From Phycisphaerales bacterium (GTDB taxonomy: Bacteria > Planctomycetota > Phycisphaerae > Phycisphaerales > SM1A02): a DNA stretch of 6,666 nucleotides. The stretch is from positions 1 to 6,666 of the forward strand of contig SKZB01000072.1 of the NCBI GenBank assembly GCA_007127615.1. The letters are read 5' to 3'. This document shows, piece after piece, positions 1-5,907 of the stretch. A program made the position numbers and the translations under genes. Under the pieces are notes generated by a model, which was not told where the DNA came from, did no database searches, and saw only the letters and a list, made by a program, of their open reading frames with translations. Within the stretch, counting starts at the first letter, position 1, and each line of letters opens with the position of its first letter.

Positions 1-2607
1 TCAGTCGTTCCGCCGCGCGGCGAGAAGGACGCTGGGCGTTGCGCGCATCAGCCCGATCGCGGTCGGCAGCGCGACGGCGACCGTCAGCGCGATCACCGTC
101 AGCCAGCCGGCCAGCGTCGGAAGTGCCGGGATCGACAGGCGCAGTTCGATCCCCGCCAGATCCCGGTAGAACGTGGTGCCCACCCACGCCAGGTGCAGCC
201 CCAGCAGGGTGCCGGTCATTGCGCCGGCGATGGCGAGCAGTACCGCTTCCCCGACGATCAGACGCAAGAGCACGCCGCGCGAAGCCCCCGCGGCCCGCAG
301 GACGCCGTACTCAAAGCGCCGGCTGTGAATGTTGGCGATGATCACGTTCCCCACGCCGAAGCTGGCCAGGACCAGGGCCGCAAAGGCAATCACACTCTGC
401 ACGGTGAGCATCGACCAGCCGATCTGTTCGATCATGGCTTTGATCCAGCGTCCGCTTCTGAACCGCACGCCGGGCACGGCGTCGGCAATCGCTTCGCGGG
501 CTTCTTCATCGGTGATCTCGCGCGAGAGGTTGACCTGCAGCAGGTAGGCATCGCGGTTGCCGAAATGCGTTGCCACGGTTTCAAAGTCGAGGAAGACGGC
601 GCTGACGGAATACTCCATGTACGCGCTGCGAATCCCGAAGACCTGCGTGGCGATGTCGAGGCCGGCGGAGTTCACCACGCCGACGATCTCGAAGTCGCGC
701 TCCACGCGCCCCCCGCCCAGGGTGATCGTGTCGCCCACACCGAGATCGCGGGCGATCAGGAACCGGTCGGCCACGATGACCGCATTACCTTCGGCCAGGC
801 GCGGGATCGCGGTTTCCGGGTGGCCCTGCAGCCACTCGACGGTATTCATCTCGAAGAACTGTTCGGGGTCGAAACCAACCCCGATGACGTTGGCCGGCGC
901 GATTCCCTCCACGCCGAAGACCTGCTGCCCGATGACCTTGAGCGGCATGTAGCCGATCGGGCAGACCGCCTCGACGAAATCGAGTTCGCCGATGATCGCC
1001 TGCGCTTCGGGATTGATCCCCGTCGGGTGGTAGGCAAAGCCGTCGGCGAACTCGATCTGCCCGACCCAGTCGCGCATGAGCGATTGCCCGCCGGACCACG
1101 TGCTGACGAGGATCGACACGCCGACCATCAGCGCGCCGGCCGTAAACCCGTGCCGGAAGGGTGTGGCGAGAATCGACCGGCCGAGCATGTCCGAGGGTAG
1201 GCGGAAGAGTCGCGACAAGCCCCGGCTGAGCAGCAGGCACATGCCGATCAACACCGGAACGGCGAGGATGAAATAACCGAGATGCACCGCGGGCAGGCCG
1301 ACGTAGGCGTAGCTGAAGAACCTGACGCCGCGATCATCGGGAAGCATGAGCAGAAGTTGCACGCCGACCAGCGCGAGACCGAACAGCACGAAAACCAGAA
1401 TGCTGCGCCACTGCGGCGGCCGGGCCGGTCGGGCCATCGCTTCCAGCGGCGAGACGCGCCCGGCCAGCCAGGCCGGATACAGTGCGCCGAGCACACCCGC
1501 GCCGATCGCGCCGACGATGGACAGACCCAGCCCGAGCGGATTGATCGCCAGCCCCGCGGGCAGAAGATCACGATAGATGGTGCTCAGAATCGCGGTCAGC
1601 GCGAGCCCGAGGGGAATCCCGATCACGCCGCCGATGAGCCCCAGAATGGCGCCGAGCGTCAGCTGGGCCCGGACAATCTGGCCGCGCATCGCGCCGATCG
1701 ACCGCATCGTGGCCATCTCGCGCTGGCGTTCGATCACGGAGCTGGTCAGCGCGGTCACGATGATGAACCCTGCGCTCATGAAGGTCAGCACCGAGGTGAT
1801 GATCACGCCGAAGCGCGTCGCATCCACGCGCCGATCGAACCCCGCGCGGAACATCTCCGCCGGCTCGAGGGTCAGAGGTTCGGGCAACGCCTCGGCGTAG
1901 CGCGCCAGAAACGCCCCGACGTCTTCATCCTCGTGCAGGCGAATCTGGATTGAAGTGAGCTGATCGATATGGCCCGCCGCTTCCCCCAGCGTCCGGCGAT
2001 CGATGCGGATCATCGGCCGCTGAATCGCGGCGACGAGCTGCTCGCGTTCGAAGATGCCGGCGACGATCAGCTCGATCGGTTCGCCGAAGCGCTGCACGTC
2101 AAGTCGATCGCCGACCCCGGCGTTCAGTTGCGCCGCGACCATCGGATCGATGAGGATTTCATTCGCCGCCCGGGGCGGGCGTCCGGCCTTGAGCTGCTGC
2201 GGCGAGAAGATCGCGTCGAGTTCCAGATCGACGCCGACCGCGCTGGGCGTCAGGCGGTACGGCCGGTTCGTCTCCGGATCGATCGCGCCGTCGGCGCGGA
2301 TGAGCGTGATGGAGCCAACGAGCCGGCCGGCGGCATCGCGCACCTCGGGCCAGGCGCGAACTTCCTCGAGCACGCTTTCATCGAAACGGCTGGTGAAGGG
2401 ATGCACGACGCGCGCCTGGGCGGCCCCGAGGATGCGAATCAGGCCCAATTCCATCGACGCCTGCACCGTGGCGATCGCGCAGGAGACGGCGACGACGAGC
2501 GCCGCGGAGATCGCCACCGCGCCGACCATGAGCACCGTGCGCCACGGTCTACCCGACAGGTTGTTGCGTGCGAGTTGCCAGCTCGGCAGCATCGAGGCCA
2601 TCCACAT
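1..2607 (-). CDS. FtsX/MacB-type ABC transporter permease, about ten membrane segments
   Basis: Membrane subunit of an ABC exporter, partner of the ATPase encoded just upstream. Numbering is from the TTG codon at 2610. One membrane segment lies near residues 24-47, followed by a large extracytoplasmic MacB-like domain (about 50-265). A first FtsX core has three segments (about 268-290, 313-345, 359-383). Two linking segments (402-424, 440-461) precede another at 489-506, a second extracytoplasmic domain (about 508-730) and a second FtsX core (735-760, 785-808, 832-855). Both cores carry the expected cytoplasmic signature: RQREMATMRSIGA in the first and RRFEYGVLRAAGAS in the second. At about 869 aa this is the long duplicated form (YbbP-like), not the 4-segment LolC/MacB form. 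Substrate is unknown; lipoprotein, lipid or peptide export is inferred. Start is uncertain: TTG 2610, ATG 2607, ATG 2601 and ATG 2592 are all in frame, none with a clear ribosome-binding site. The stop is TGA at the window's first bases, so the gene is complete. Confidence 0.93.
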   Translation of the reverse strand: MWMASMLPSWQLARNNLSGRPWRTVLMVGAVAISAALVVAVSCAIATVQASMELGLIRILGAAQARVVHPFTSRFDESVLEEVRAWPEVRDAAGRLVGSITLIRADGAIDPETNRPYRLTPSAVGVDLELDAIFSPQQLKAGRPPRAANEILIDPMVAAQLNAGVGDRLDVQRFGEPIELIVAGIFEREQLVAAIQRPMIRIDRRTLGEAAGHIDQLTSIQIRLHEDEDVGAFLARYAEALPEPLTLEPAEMFRAGFDRRVDATRFGVIITSVLTFMSAGFIIVTALTSSVIERQREMATMRSIGAMRGQIVRAQLTLGAILGLIGGVIGIPLGLALTAILSTIYRDLLPAGLAINPLGLGLSIVGAIGAGVLGALYPAWLAGRVSPLEAMARPARPPQWRSILVFVLFGLALVGVQLLLMLPDDRGVRFFSYAYVGLPAVHLGYFILAVPVLIGMCLLLSRGLSRLFRLPSDMLGRSILATPFRHGFTAGALMVGVSILVSTWSGGQSLMRDWVGQIEFADGFAYHPTGINPEAQAIIGELDFVEAVCPIGYMPLKVIGQQVFGVEGIAPANVIGVGFDPEQFFEMNTVEWLQGHPETAIPRLAEGNAVIVADRFLIARDLGVGDTITLGGGRVERDFEIVGVVNSAGLDIATQVFGIRSAYMEYSVSAVFLDFETVATHFGNRDAYLLQVNLSREITDEEAREAIADAVPGVRFRSGRWIKAMIEQIGWSMLTVQSVIAFAALVLASFGVGNVIIANIHSRRFEYGVLRAAGASRGVLLRLIVGEAVLLAIAGAMTGTLLGLHLAWVGTTFYRDLAGIELRLSIPALPTLAGWLTVIALTVAVALPTAIGLMRATPSVLLAARRND

Positions 2608-3292
2608 CAAAGGAGTTTGCGATTCGTCCGTCCCGCAGCATGAAAATATGCCGGCAGTGCGCCGCGGCGGAGGGTTCGTGCGTGACCATCAACACGGTCA
2701 TCTCGTGATCATCCGCCAGATCGCCCAGCAGCCGCCACACGTGCGCGCTGCTGGTCGAGTCCAGATTGCCGGTCGGTTCGTCGGCAAAGAGGACGCGGGG
2801 TTCGAAGAGCAGCGCCCGGGCGATGGCGACGCGCTGCTGCTCACCGCCGGAGAGCGCATCGGGACGGTGATCGCTCCGCGGACCGAGACCGAGCCAGTCC
2901 AGCAGTTCCCGGCCGCGTCGTTCGCGCTCGCGCCGGGCAACACCGGCGAGCATGGCGGGAAGGGTGACGTTTTCGAGCGCATTCAAGGTCGAAATCAGGT
3001 TGAACTGCTGAAAGACGATGCCGATCCGATGACGCCGGAAGAGGGTCAGTTCCGTTTCGTTCATCGTATCGAGGCGTGAGCCGGCGACTTCAATGCGCCC
3101 CCGATCGGGACGATCGAGTGCCGCGAGCAGATGCAGCAGCGTACTCTTTCCGCTGCCGGACGGTCCCATGATGCCGTAGTACCCCGGCTGATCGACGGAA
3201 AGGTTCACGCCGCGCAGTGCCGGGACGACCCGGTCGCCGAGCCGGTACGCCTTCTGGACGTCTTCCACCAGGATGCCGCCGGCGTCACTCAT
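2549..3292 (-). CDS. ABC transporter ATP-binding protein, LolD/MacB-type
   Basis: Cytoplasmic ATPase that powers the FtsX-type permease encoded next to it. All nucleotide-binding motifs are intact in the 247 residues: Walker [10 protein letters not shown] at 43-51, Q-loop Gln95, signature LSGGE at 147-151, Walker [13 protein letters not shown] around 167-178 with catalytic Glu172, and switch His205 in the VTHEP motif. The [13 protein letters not shown] stretch and the GNLD D-loop are typical of the LolD/MacB/FtsE family. Length is normal for that family (220-250 aa). The ATG at 3292 is preceded only by a weak GGTGA. The last 20 or so residues are encoded in DNA that also encodes the permease N-terminus in another frame, so the two are probably translationally coupled. 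gcvH ends 51 bp upstream. Which substrate is moved cannot be read from the ATPase. Confidence 0.95.
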   Translation of the reverse strand: MSDAGGILVEDVQKAYRLGDRVVPALRGVNLSVDQPGYYGIMGPSGSGKSTLLHLLAALDRPDRGRIEVAGSRLDTMNETELTLFRRHRIGIVFQQFNLISTLNALENVTLPAMLAGVARRERERRGRELLDWLGLGPRSDHRPDALSGGEQQRVAIARALLFEPRVLFADEPTGNLDSTSSAHVWRLLGDLADDHEMTVLMVTHEPSAAAHCRHIFMLRDGRIANSFDVDGLDAAELATRTQQPVG

Positions 3293-3343
3293 GCCTGTTC
3301 ACCCATTCGGACCGAACGGATGTGCGGTTTCGTGGCGCGAGGA

Positions 3344-3727
3344 TCACCCGACGGGGTACTTTTCATCGTATGCCGTCTGATCGAGCAGGTTCTCGAGCGG
3401 CGCGGGATTGCCGGTCCGGATCCTGACGAGCCAACCGTCGCCGAAAGGGTCGCGGTTGAGCAGCGAGGGGTCATCCTGAGGGGCGGGATTGACTTCGATG
3501 ATCTCCCCGCCGACGACGGAGTAGATATCGCTGGTGGTCTTGACCGATTCGACCTCACCGATCGTCTCATTTTCACCGATCTCCGTGCCCTGGTCCTTGA
3601 GTTCGACATAGGTGATGTCGGTGAGTTCGTCGGCCGCGAACTGGGAGATGCCGATCGTGACGACATCGCCTTCGAGGCGGAACCATTCGTGGGAGTCGGA
3701 GAAACGCAGATCACTCGGGCTGGGCAT
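3344..3727 (-). CDS. gcvH: Glycine cleavage system H protein
   Basis: Lipoyl-carrying shuttle protein of the glycine cleavage complex. It takes the aminomethyl group from the P protein, presents it to the T protein, and is reoxidised by the L protein, so that glycine yields CO2, ammonia and methylene-THF. The 127-residue length is standard. The N-terminus (FSDSHEWFRLEGD, residues 9-21) is the usual H-protein opening. The lipoylation motif GEVESVKTTSD lies at 57-67, with Lys63 as the expected lipoyl acceptor. The following YSVVGGEIIEVN and the conserved GDGWLVRI near the C-terminus complete the fold. The ATG at 3727 has no strong Shine-Dalgarno. No gcvT, gcvP or lipoate gene is present; the neighbours downstream are ABC transporter genes in the same orientation, so the partners must lie elsewhere. 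It could serve as a general lipoyl carrier, but the sequence is that of a canonical H protein. Confidence 0.96.
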   Translation of the reverse strand: MPSPSDLRFSDSHEWFRLEGDVVTIGISQFAADELTDITYVELKDQGTEIGENETIGEVESVKTTSDIYSVVGGEIIEVNPAPQDDPSLLNRDPFGDGWLVRIRTGNPAPLENLLDQTAYDEKYPVG

Positions 3728-3852
3728 GGATGCACTACTCTCTGGGACGTGGGCAGAAGGCCGGACCGCCCCCTCATCAAGCCCGCGAGAAGCCGATGAA
3801 ACGGGGATGGACGTGGAAAACCAGCCCCAAGGGGCGAAAAACGACAGCAGGC

Positions 3853-3880
3853 ATCATAGTGCTCGCGGGGCGTCCGGCAA
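3853..3880 (-). promoter_or_regulatory. Candidate sigma70-type promoter for gcvH and the ABC genes
   Basis: On the minus strand TTGCCG (3880-3875, four of six bases of TTGACA) is followed after 16 bp by TATGAT (3858-3853, five of six of TATAAT). This would start transcription near 3846 and leave a leader of about 118 nt before gcvH. Placement directly upstream of gcvH in an otherwise very GC-rich stretch supports it. The promoter consensus of this organism is unknown, so this is a sequence-match inference only. Confidence 0.4.
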
Positions 3881-3890
3881 GGCAGCCGCG

Positions 3891-3920
3891 GGGAGACGCG
3901 GGGAGAGTCGTGGAGACACG
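3891..3920. repeat. Three tandem 10-bp repeats, helically phased
   Basis: Three consecutive decamers, GGGAGACGCG, GGGAGAGTCG and TGGAGACACG, share a GGAGA core at 3892, 3902 and 3912, exactly 10 bp apart. A fourth GGAGA follows at 3925, out of phase. The array sits just upstream of the -35 element of the candidate gcvH promoter, about where an activator would bind. Its third unit is also part of a perfect 6-bp hairpin with a GAGA tetraloop on the plus strand (GTCGTG 3907-3912, CACGAC 3917-3922). A chance GA-rich stretch remains possible. Confidence 0.45.
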
Positions 3921-3958
3921 ACGAGGAGAAACTGTTCCGGGCATCATCCCCGGTGACA

Positions 3959-4014
3959 CCCCGGCGGCCCGGGAATCCCCCGTCGCGGCCGATCAACGGA
4001 AGTGACCGCCGGGG
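3959..4014. repeat. Perfect 9-bp inverted repeat, 38-nt spacer
   Basis: CCCCGGCGG at 3959-3967 is mirrored exactly by CCGCCGGGG at 4006-4014. It lies between the two candidate divergent promoters. It could be a pair of operator half-sites, a cruciform, or part of an RNA stem. In DNA this rich in G+C such a repeat can also arise by chance. Confidence 0.3.
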
Positions 4015-4056
4015 CTGACTTTCCGGGCAAGATGGGTAAAATGCGGAAGATTATTA

Positions 4057-4084
4057 TTGCTTTTTTGTGTCGATTCGGTATTAT
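4057..4084 (+). promoter_or_regulatory. Weak candidate promoter, plus strand
   Basis: TTGCTT (4057-4062, three of six of TTGACA) and TATTAT (4079-4084, five of six of TATAAT) are separated by 16 bp inside the only AT-rich segment of the window. Transcription would begin near 4091, upstream of the terminator-like hairpin and about 260 nt before the TIM-barrel gene. The -35 match is poor. Confidence 0.3.
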
Positions 4085-4090
4085 TTTGCC

Positions 4091-4200
4091 CGGGCTGAAT
4101 GTCTGATGCCGGTTCGAGAGACGTCGGGCATCCGGTCTGTCAATCAAGATCTTTCTCCCCTCCGGAAAACGTCGGCCAACCTCGGTCGGCGTTTTCTCTT
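4091..4200 (+). ncRNA. Possible small RNA or attenuated leader
   Basis: If the AT-rich segment is a promoter and the hairpin ending at 4195 a terminator, a short transcript of about 110 nt is defined with no credible ORF. It contains an internal hairpin (GATGCC 4105-4110 with GGCATC 4127-4132) besides the terminator stem. It does not match tRNA, tmRNA, 4.5S or 6S RNA by eye. It may equally be the 5' leader of the downstream three-gene operon. The call rests entirely on the two flanking signals. Confidence 0.2.
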
Positions 4201-4201
4201 T
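4166..4201 (+). terminator. Intrinsic-terminator-like hairpin
   Basis: AAAACGTCGGCC (4166-4177) pairs along all 12 positions, two of them G-U, with GGTCGGCGTTTT (4184-4195) around a 6-nt loop. The right arm ends in TTTT and is followed by CTCTTT, a broken U-tract. On the minus strand the arm also ends in TTTT but runs into CCGG, so the plus orientation fits better. No plus-strand gene precedes it in the window, which makes it an attenuator or the end of a small RNA. Confidence 0.45.
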
Positions 4202-4243
4202 GTGTCTCCCTTGCCTCAACTGGCGAAAATCCGGTCGGTCGCG

Positions 4244-4270
4244 GCCCTCAACGGGGGCGTTTCCCCCCGA
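4244..4270 (+). other. GC-rich hairpin in the leader of the TIM-barrel gene
   Basis: CCTC (4244-4247) and GGGGG (4251-4255), separated by a 3-nt bulge, pair with CCCCC (4262-4266) and GAGG (4267-4270) to give nine base pairs, mostly G-C, around a 6-nt loop. It has no U-tract, so it is not an obvious terminator. It lies about 80 nt before the start codon at 4350 and could shape the leader RNA. Confidence 0.3.
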
Positions 4271-4349
4271 GGCGTTCCGGCGCAGTTGCAGAGCGGCGGG
4301 CGAACGGTAGACTCGCTGATCTTCCCCAGTTCCACAGCTTTTACACTTT

Positions 4350-5156
4350 ATGCTGCTGACTCTCTCGACGCGATCACTGCAATCACTCTGCGGTTCCAGG
4401 AACGGCGACGGCGCGGACGACACGCTCGACCTGCTCGATGTGCCGAAGTTCGCCATCAACGAACTGCAACTGCGCGGACTGAGTGTCCCGACCAGCATGC
4501 TGGTCGGCTGGTCGATCTCCGATCTCGATCGGCTCCGGGACCGGGCGGATAAAGCCGCCTGTCCCTGCCTCATTATGCTCGAGGACACGCCGACACGATT
4601 GGCGGTCACCGATGCATCGAAAGCCGAGCCGGCCATTGAACGCCTGCGCATGCTGGCGATGGCGGCCAACCGGCTCGGGTGCAACGCACTCGGATTGACG
4701 ATCGAAGCGGACGATTCGGAGGAGTCCTTCGATCTGCTCGTCGAACGGCTGCGGGATCTGATGCCCGACTTTGAGCGTCACGAGTTGAACATGCTTCTCT
4801 GCCCTCACGCCGGATTGACGTTCTCCCCCGATCGGCTCACGGAGTTGATCAAGCGCATCGGCGGATTTCGGATCGGCTCCCTGCCGAGCTTTTCCCACGC
4901 GGCGGAGACCGGTGACGCGGTGGCCACGCTGCGCAAGCTCGCGCCGTACGCCGGCGCCATCCACGCAACGGTTCGGGGATTCAACAAGGCGGGCAAGCAT
5001 GAGGGGTACGATCTGACCGAGTTGGTCCTGGCCATTCGGAGCGTCGGGTTTCTCAATACGCTGGCGATCGAGTATCTCGGCGAGAAGGATCCCGTTGCCA
5101 CGATCGAGCAGGCCCGTATCATGCTCCAGGATGCCCTCGACACCGAGATGGAATGA
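4350..5156 (+). CDS. Sugar-phosphate isomerase/epimerase-like TIM-barrel protein (xylose-isomerase-like fold)
   Basis: A 268-aa protein resembling the AP-endonuclease-2/xylose-isomerase-like TIM-barrel superfamily; the substrate is unknown. The opening LLTLSTRSL (residues 2-10) fits strand beta-1, NELQLRGL (37-44) beta-2 with Glu38, and ALGLTIEA (113-120) a middle strand. IHATVRGF (204-211) and LAIEYLGE (238-245) resemble the late strands that carry the last His and Glu metal ligands. In contrast the mid-barrel Glu usually found in an 'ENH'-like motif is replaced by LLCPHAGLT (149-157), and the usual D-x-x-H strand reads RIGSLPSFSH (174-183). The metal site is therefore incomplete or rearranged, and the protein may be catalytically divergent or non-enzymatic. 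The ATG at 4350 is chosen because beta-1 begins right there; there is no Shine-Dalgarno. Its stop is 1 bp before cmk, so it heads a tight operon with cmk and plsC. Confidence 0.75.
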   Translation: MLLTLSTRSLQSLCGSRNGDGADDTLDLLDVPKFAINELQLRGLSVPTSMLVGWSISDLDRLRDRADKAACPCLIMLEDTPTRLAVTDASKAEPAIERLRMLAMAANRLGCNALGLTIEADDSEESFDLLVERLRDLMPDFERHELNMLLCPHAGLTFSPDRLTELIKRIGGFRIGSLPSFSHAAETGDAVATLRKLAPYAGAIHATVRGFNKAGKHEGYDLTELVLAIRSVGFLNTLAIEYLGEKDPVATIEQARIMLQDALDTEME

Positions 5157-5157
5157 C

Positions 5158-5907
5158 ATGAATGTGATGTCGCCGGAAACGACAAATCGCCAGGCCGGTC
5201 AGACCGAATCCCCGACGCCGGTCGTGATCACCATCGACGGACCGGCCGGAACCGGCAAGTCCACCGTCGCCCACCATCTCGCCTCCCGGCTCGGCCTGGA
5301 GTTTCTCGACACCGGCGCGATGTATCGCGCCGCGGCCCTGATTGCGATCGAGAAGAACCTCGACCCGAAGGACGGCCCCGCGCTCGCCGCCGCCCTGCGC
5401 GATGCGCAGCTTCACTTCGAGTGGTCCGCCGACCCGCCGCGCATCATGCTCGATGAACGCGACGTCACGGCGCGGATCCGTCAGCTCGATGTCAGCGGTG
5501 TGGTCTCGCTGGTGGCGGCCCGACCGGAAGTCCGGCGCGTCATGGTCGATCAGCAACGGGACATTGCCCGCCGGCATCCGCGTCTGGTCACCGAAGGCCG
5601 CGATCAGGGATCGGTCGTTTTTCCCGATGCGCCGGTTCGGTTCTTTCTTCATGCCGACGTGTCCGTTCGGGCGCGGCGGCGGGTCGCGCAGCTGGTCGAA
5701 GCGGGACAGGCCGACGTCGATGAACAACGCGTCATCCGTGACATTCAGCAACGCGATGAGCTTGATGCAACCCGAACCGACGGACCCCTGATCCGGCCGG
5801 AAGGCGCGGTCGATATCGACACCGGCGTTCGCTCGGTCGAAGAGGTCGTCACGGTGATGGAGGAGATCGCGCGCGAACAGCTCCCGGATGCCGGATTCGA
5901 GTCGTGA
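5158..5907 (+). CDS. cmk: Cytidylate kinase (CMP/dCMP kinase)
   Basis: Cytoplasmic enzyme phosphorylating CMP and dCMP with ATP, feeding CTP, dCTP and so CDP-diacylglycerol synthesis. In the 249 aa, Walker A GPAGTGKST lies at 28-36 and FLDTGAMYRAAA at 49-60. The Cmk-type NMP-binding insertion is LDERDVTARIRQLDVSGVVS (98-117). GRDQGSVVFPDAP occupies 147-159, with Gln150 where Ile or Met is common. RDELDATR (199-206) carries Arg199, Asp203 and Arg206, matching the substrate-binding Arg/Asp/Arg set of known Cmk proteins, and the protein ends with the usual IDTGVRSVEEV helix. The ATG at 5158 is chosen because it follows the upstream stop by 1 bp; an alternative ATG is at 5167. A polar stretch of about 20 residues precedes the kinase core. 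The stop overlaps the start of plsC by four bases, pointing to coupled translation. Confidence 0.96.
   Translation: MNVMSPETTNRQAGQTESPTPVVITIDGPAGTGKSTVAHHLASRLGLEFLDTGAMYRAAALIAIEKNLDPKDGPALAAALRDAQLHFEWSADPPRIMLDERDVTARIRQLDVSGVVSLVAARPEVRRVMVDQQRDIARRHPRLVTEGRDQGSVVFPDAPVRFFLHADVSVRARRRVAQLVEAGQADVDEQRVIRDIQQRDELDATRTDGPLIRPEGAVDIDTGVRSVEEVVTVMEEIAREQLPDAGFES

Larger units (their letters stand above)
3728..4349. other. Divergent intergenic region without a convincing gene
   Basis: About 620 bp separate gcvH (leftward) from the TIM-barrel gene (rightward). Open frames here encode only low-complexity Arg/Pro/Ser-rich peptides with no family resemblance, so I call no CDS. The left two thirds are GC-rich and hold a gcvH promoter candidate, phased 10-bp repeats and inverted repeats. 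A distinctly AT-rich segment (about 4040-4088) is followed by structured, terminator-like sequence up to about 4270. GATC, very frequent in the flanking genes, is rare here (about three copies). A short palindrome (GCCCC-AA-GGGGC, 3824-3835) lies in the presumed gcvH leader. I found no glycine-riboswitch signature by eye, but could not run a covariance search. Confidence 0.8.

Noticed and set aside
193..1200. Long plus-strand open frame opposite the permease
   Set aside because: Its product is His/Asp/Arg-rich with no recognisable family, while the opposite strand encodes a clear FtsX-type membrane protein. It is an antisense shadow produced by GC-rich codon use.
3291..3306. Five-codon minus-strand mini-ORF overlapping the ATPase start by ATGA
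   Set aside because: It lacks a ribosome-binding site and is too short to distinguish from chance.
3824..3840. GCCCC-AA-GGGGC palindrome as a terminator
   Set aside because: The stem is only four or five base pairs with a minimal loop and short T-tracts; it is too weak to call.
3728..3850. Glycine riboswitch in the gcvH leader
   Set aside because: The presumed leader is about 118 nt and shows no recognisable aptamer core by eye, only a small GCCCC/GGGGC palindrome. A covariance search would settle it.
4105..4132. tRNA-like GGTTCGAGA T-loop sequence
   Set aside because: The flanking bases do not form a 5-bp T-stem, and no acceptor or anticodon arm can be built around it.
4340..4354. Fifteen bases identical to the -35 part of the E. 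coli lac promoter (TTTACACTTTATGCT)
   Set aside because: They span the start codon of the TIM-barrel gene and no -10 element follows at a suitable distance; transcription would begin inside the gene. Treated as coincidence.
4383..5159. Minus-strand 258-codon frame opposite the TIM-barrel gene
   Set aside because: It has no domain resemblance and odd composition; the plus-strand protein shows TIM-barrel strand motifs and operon spacing.
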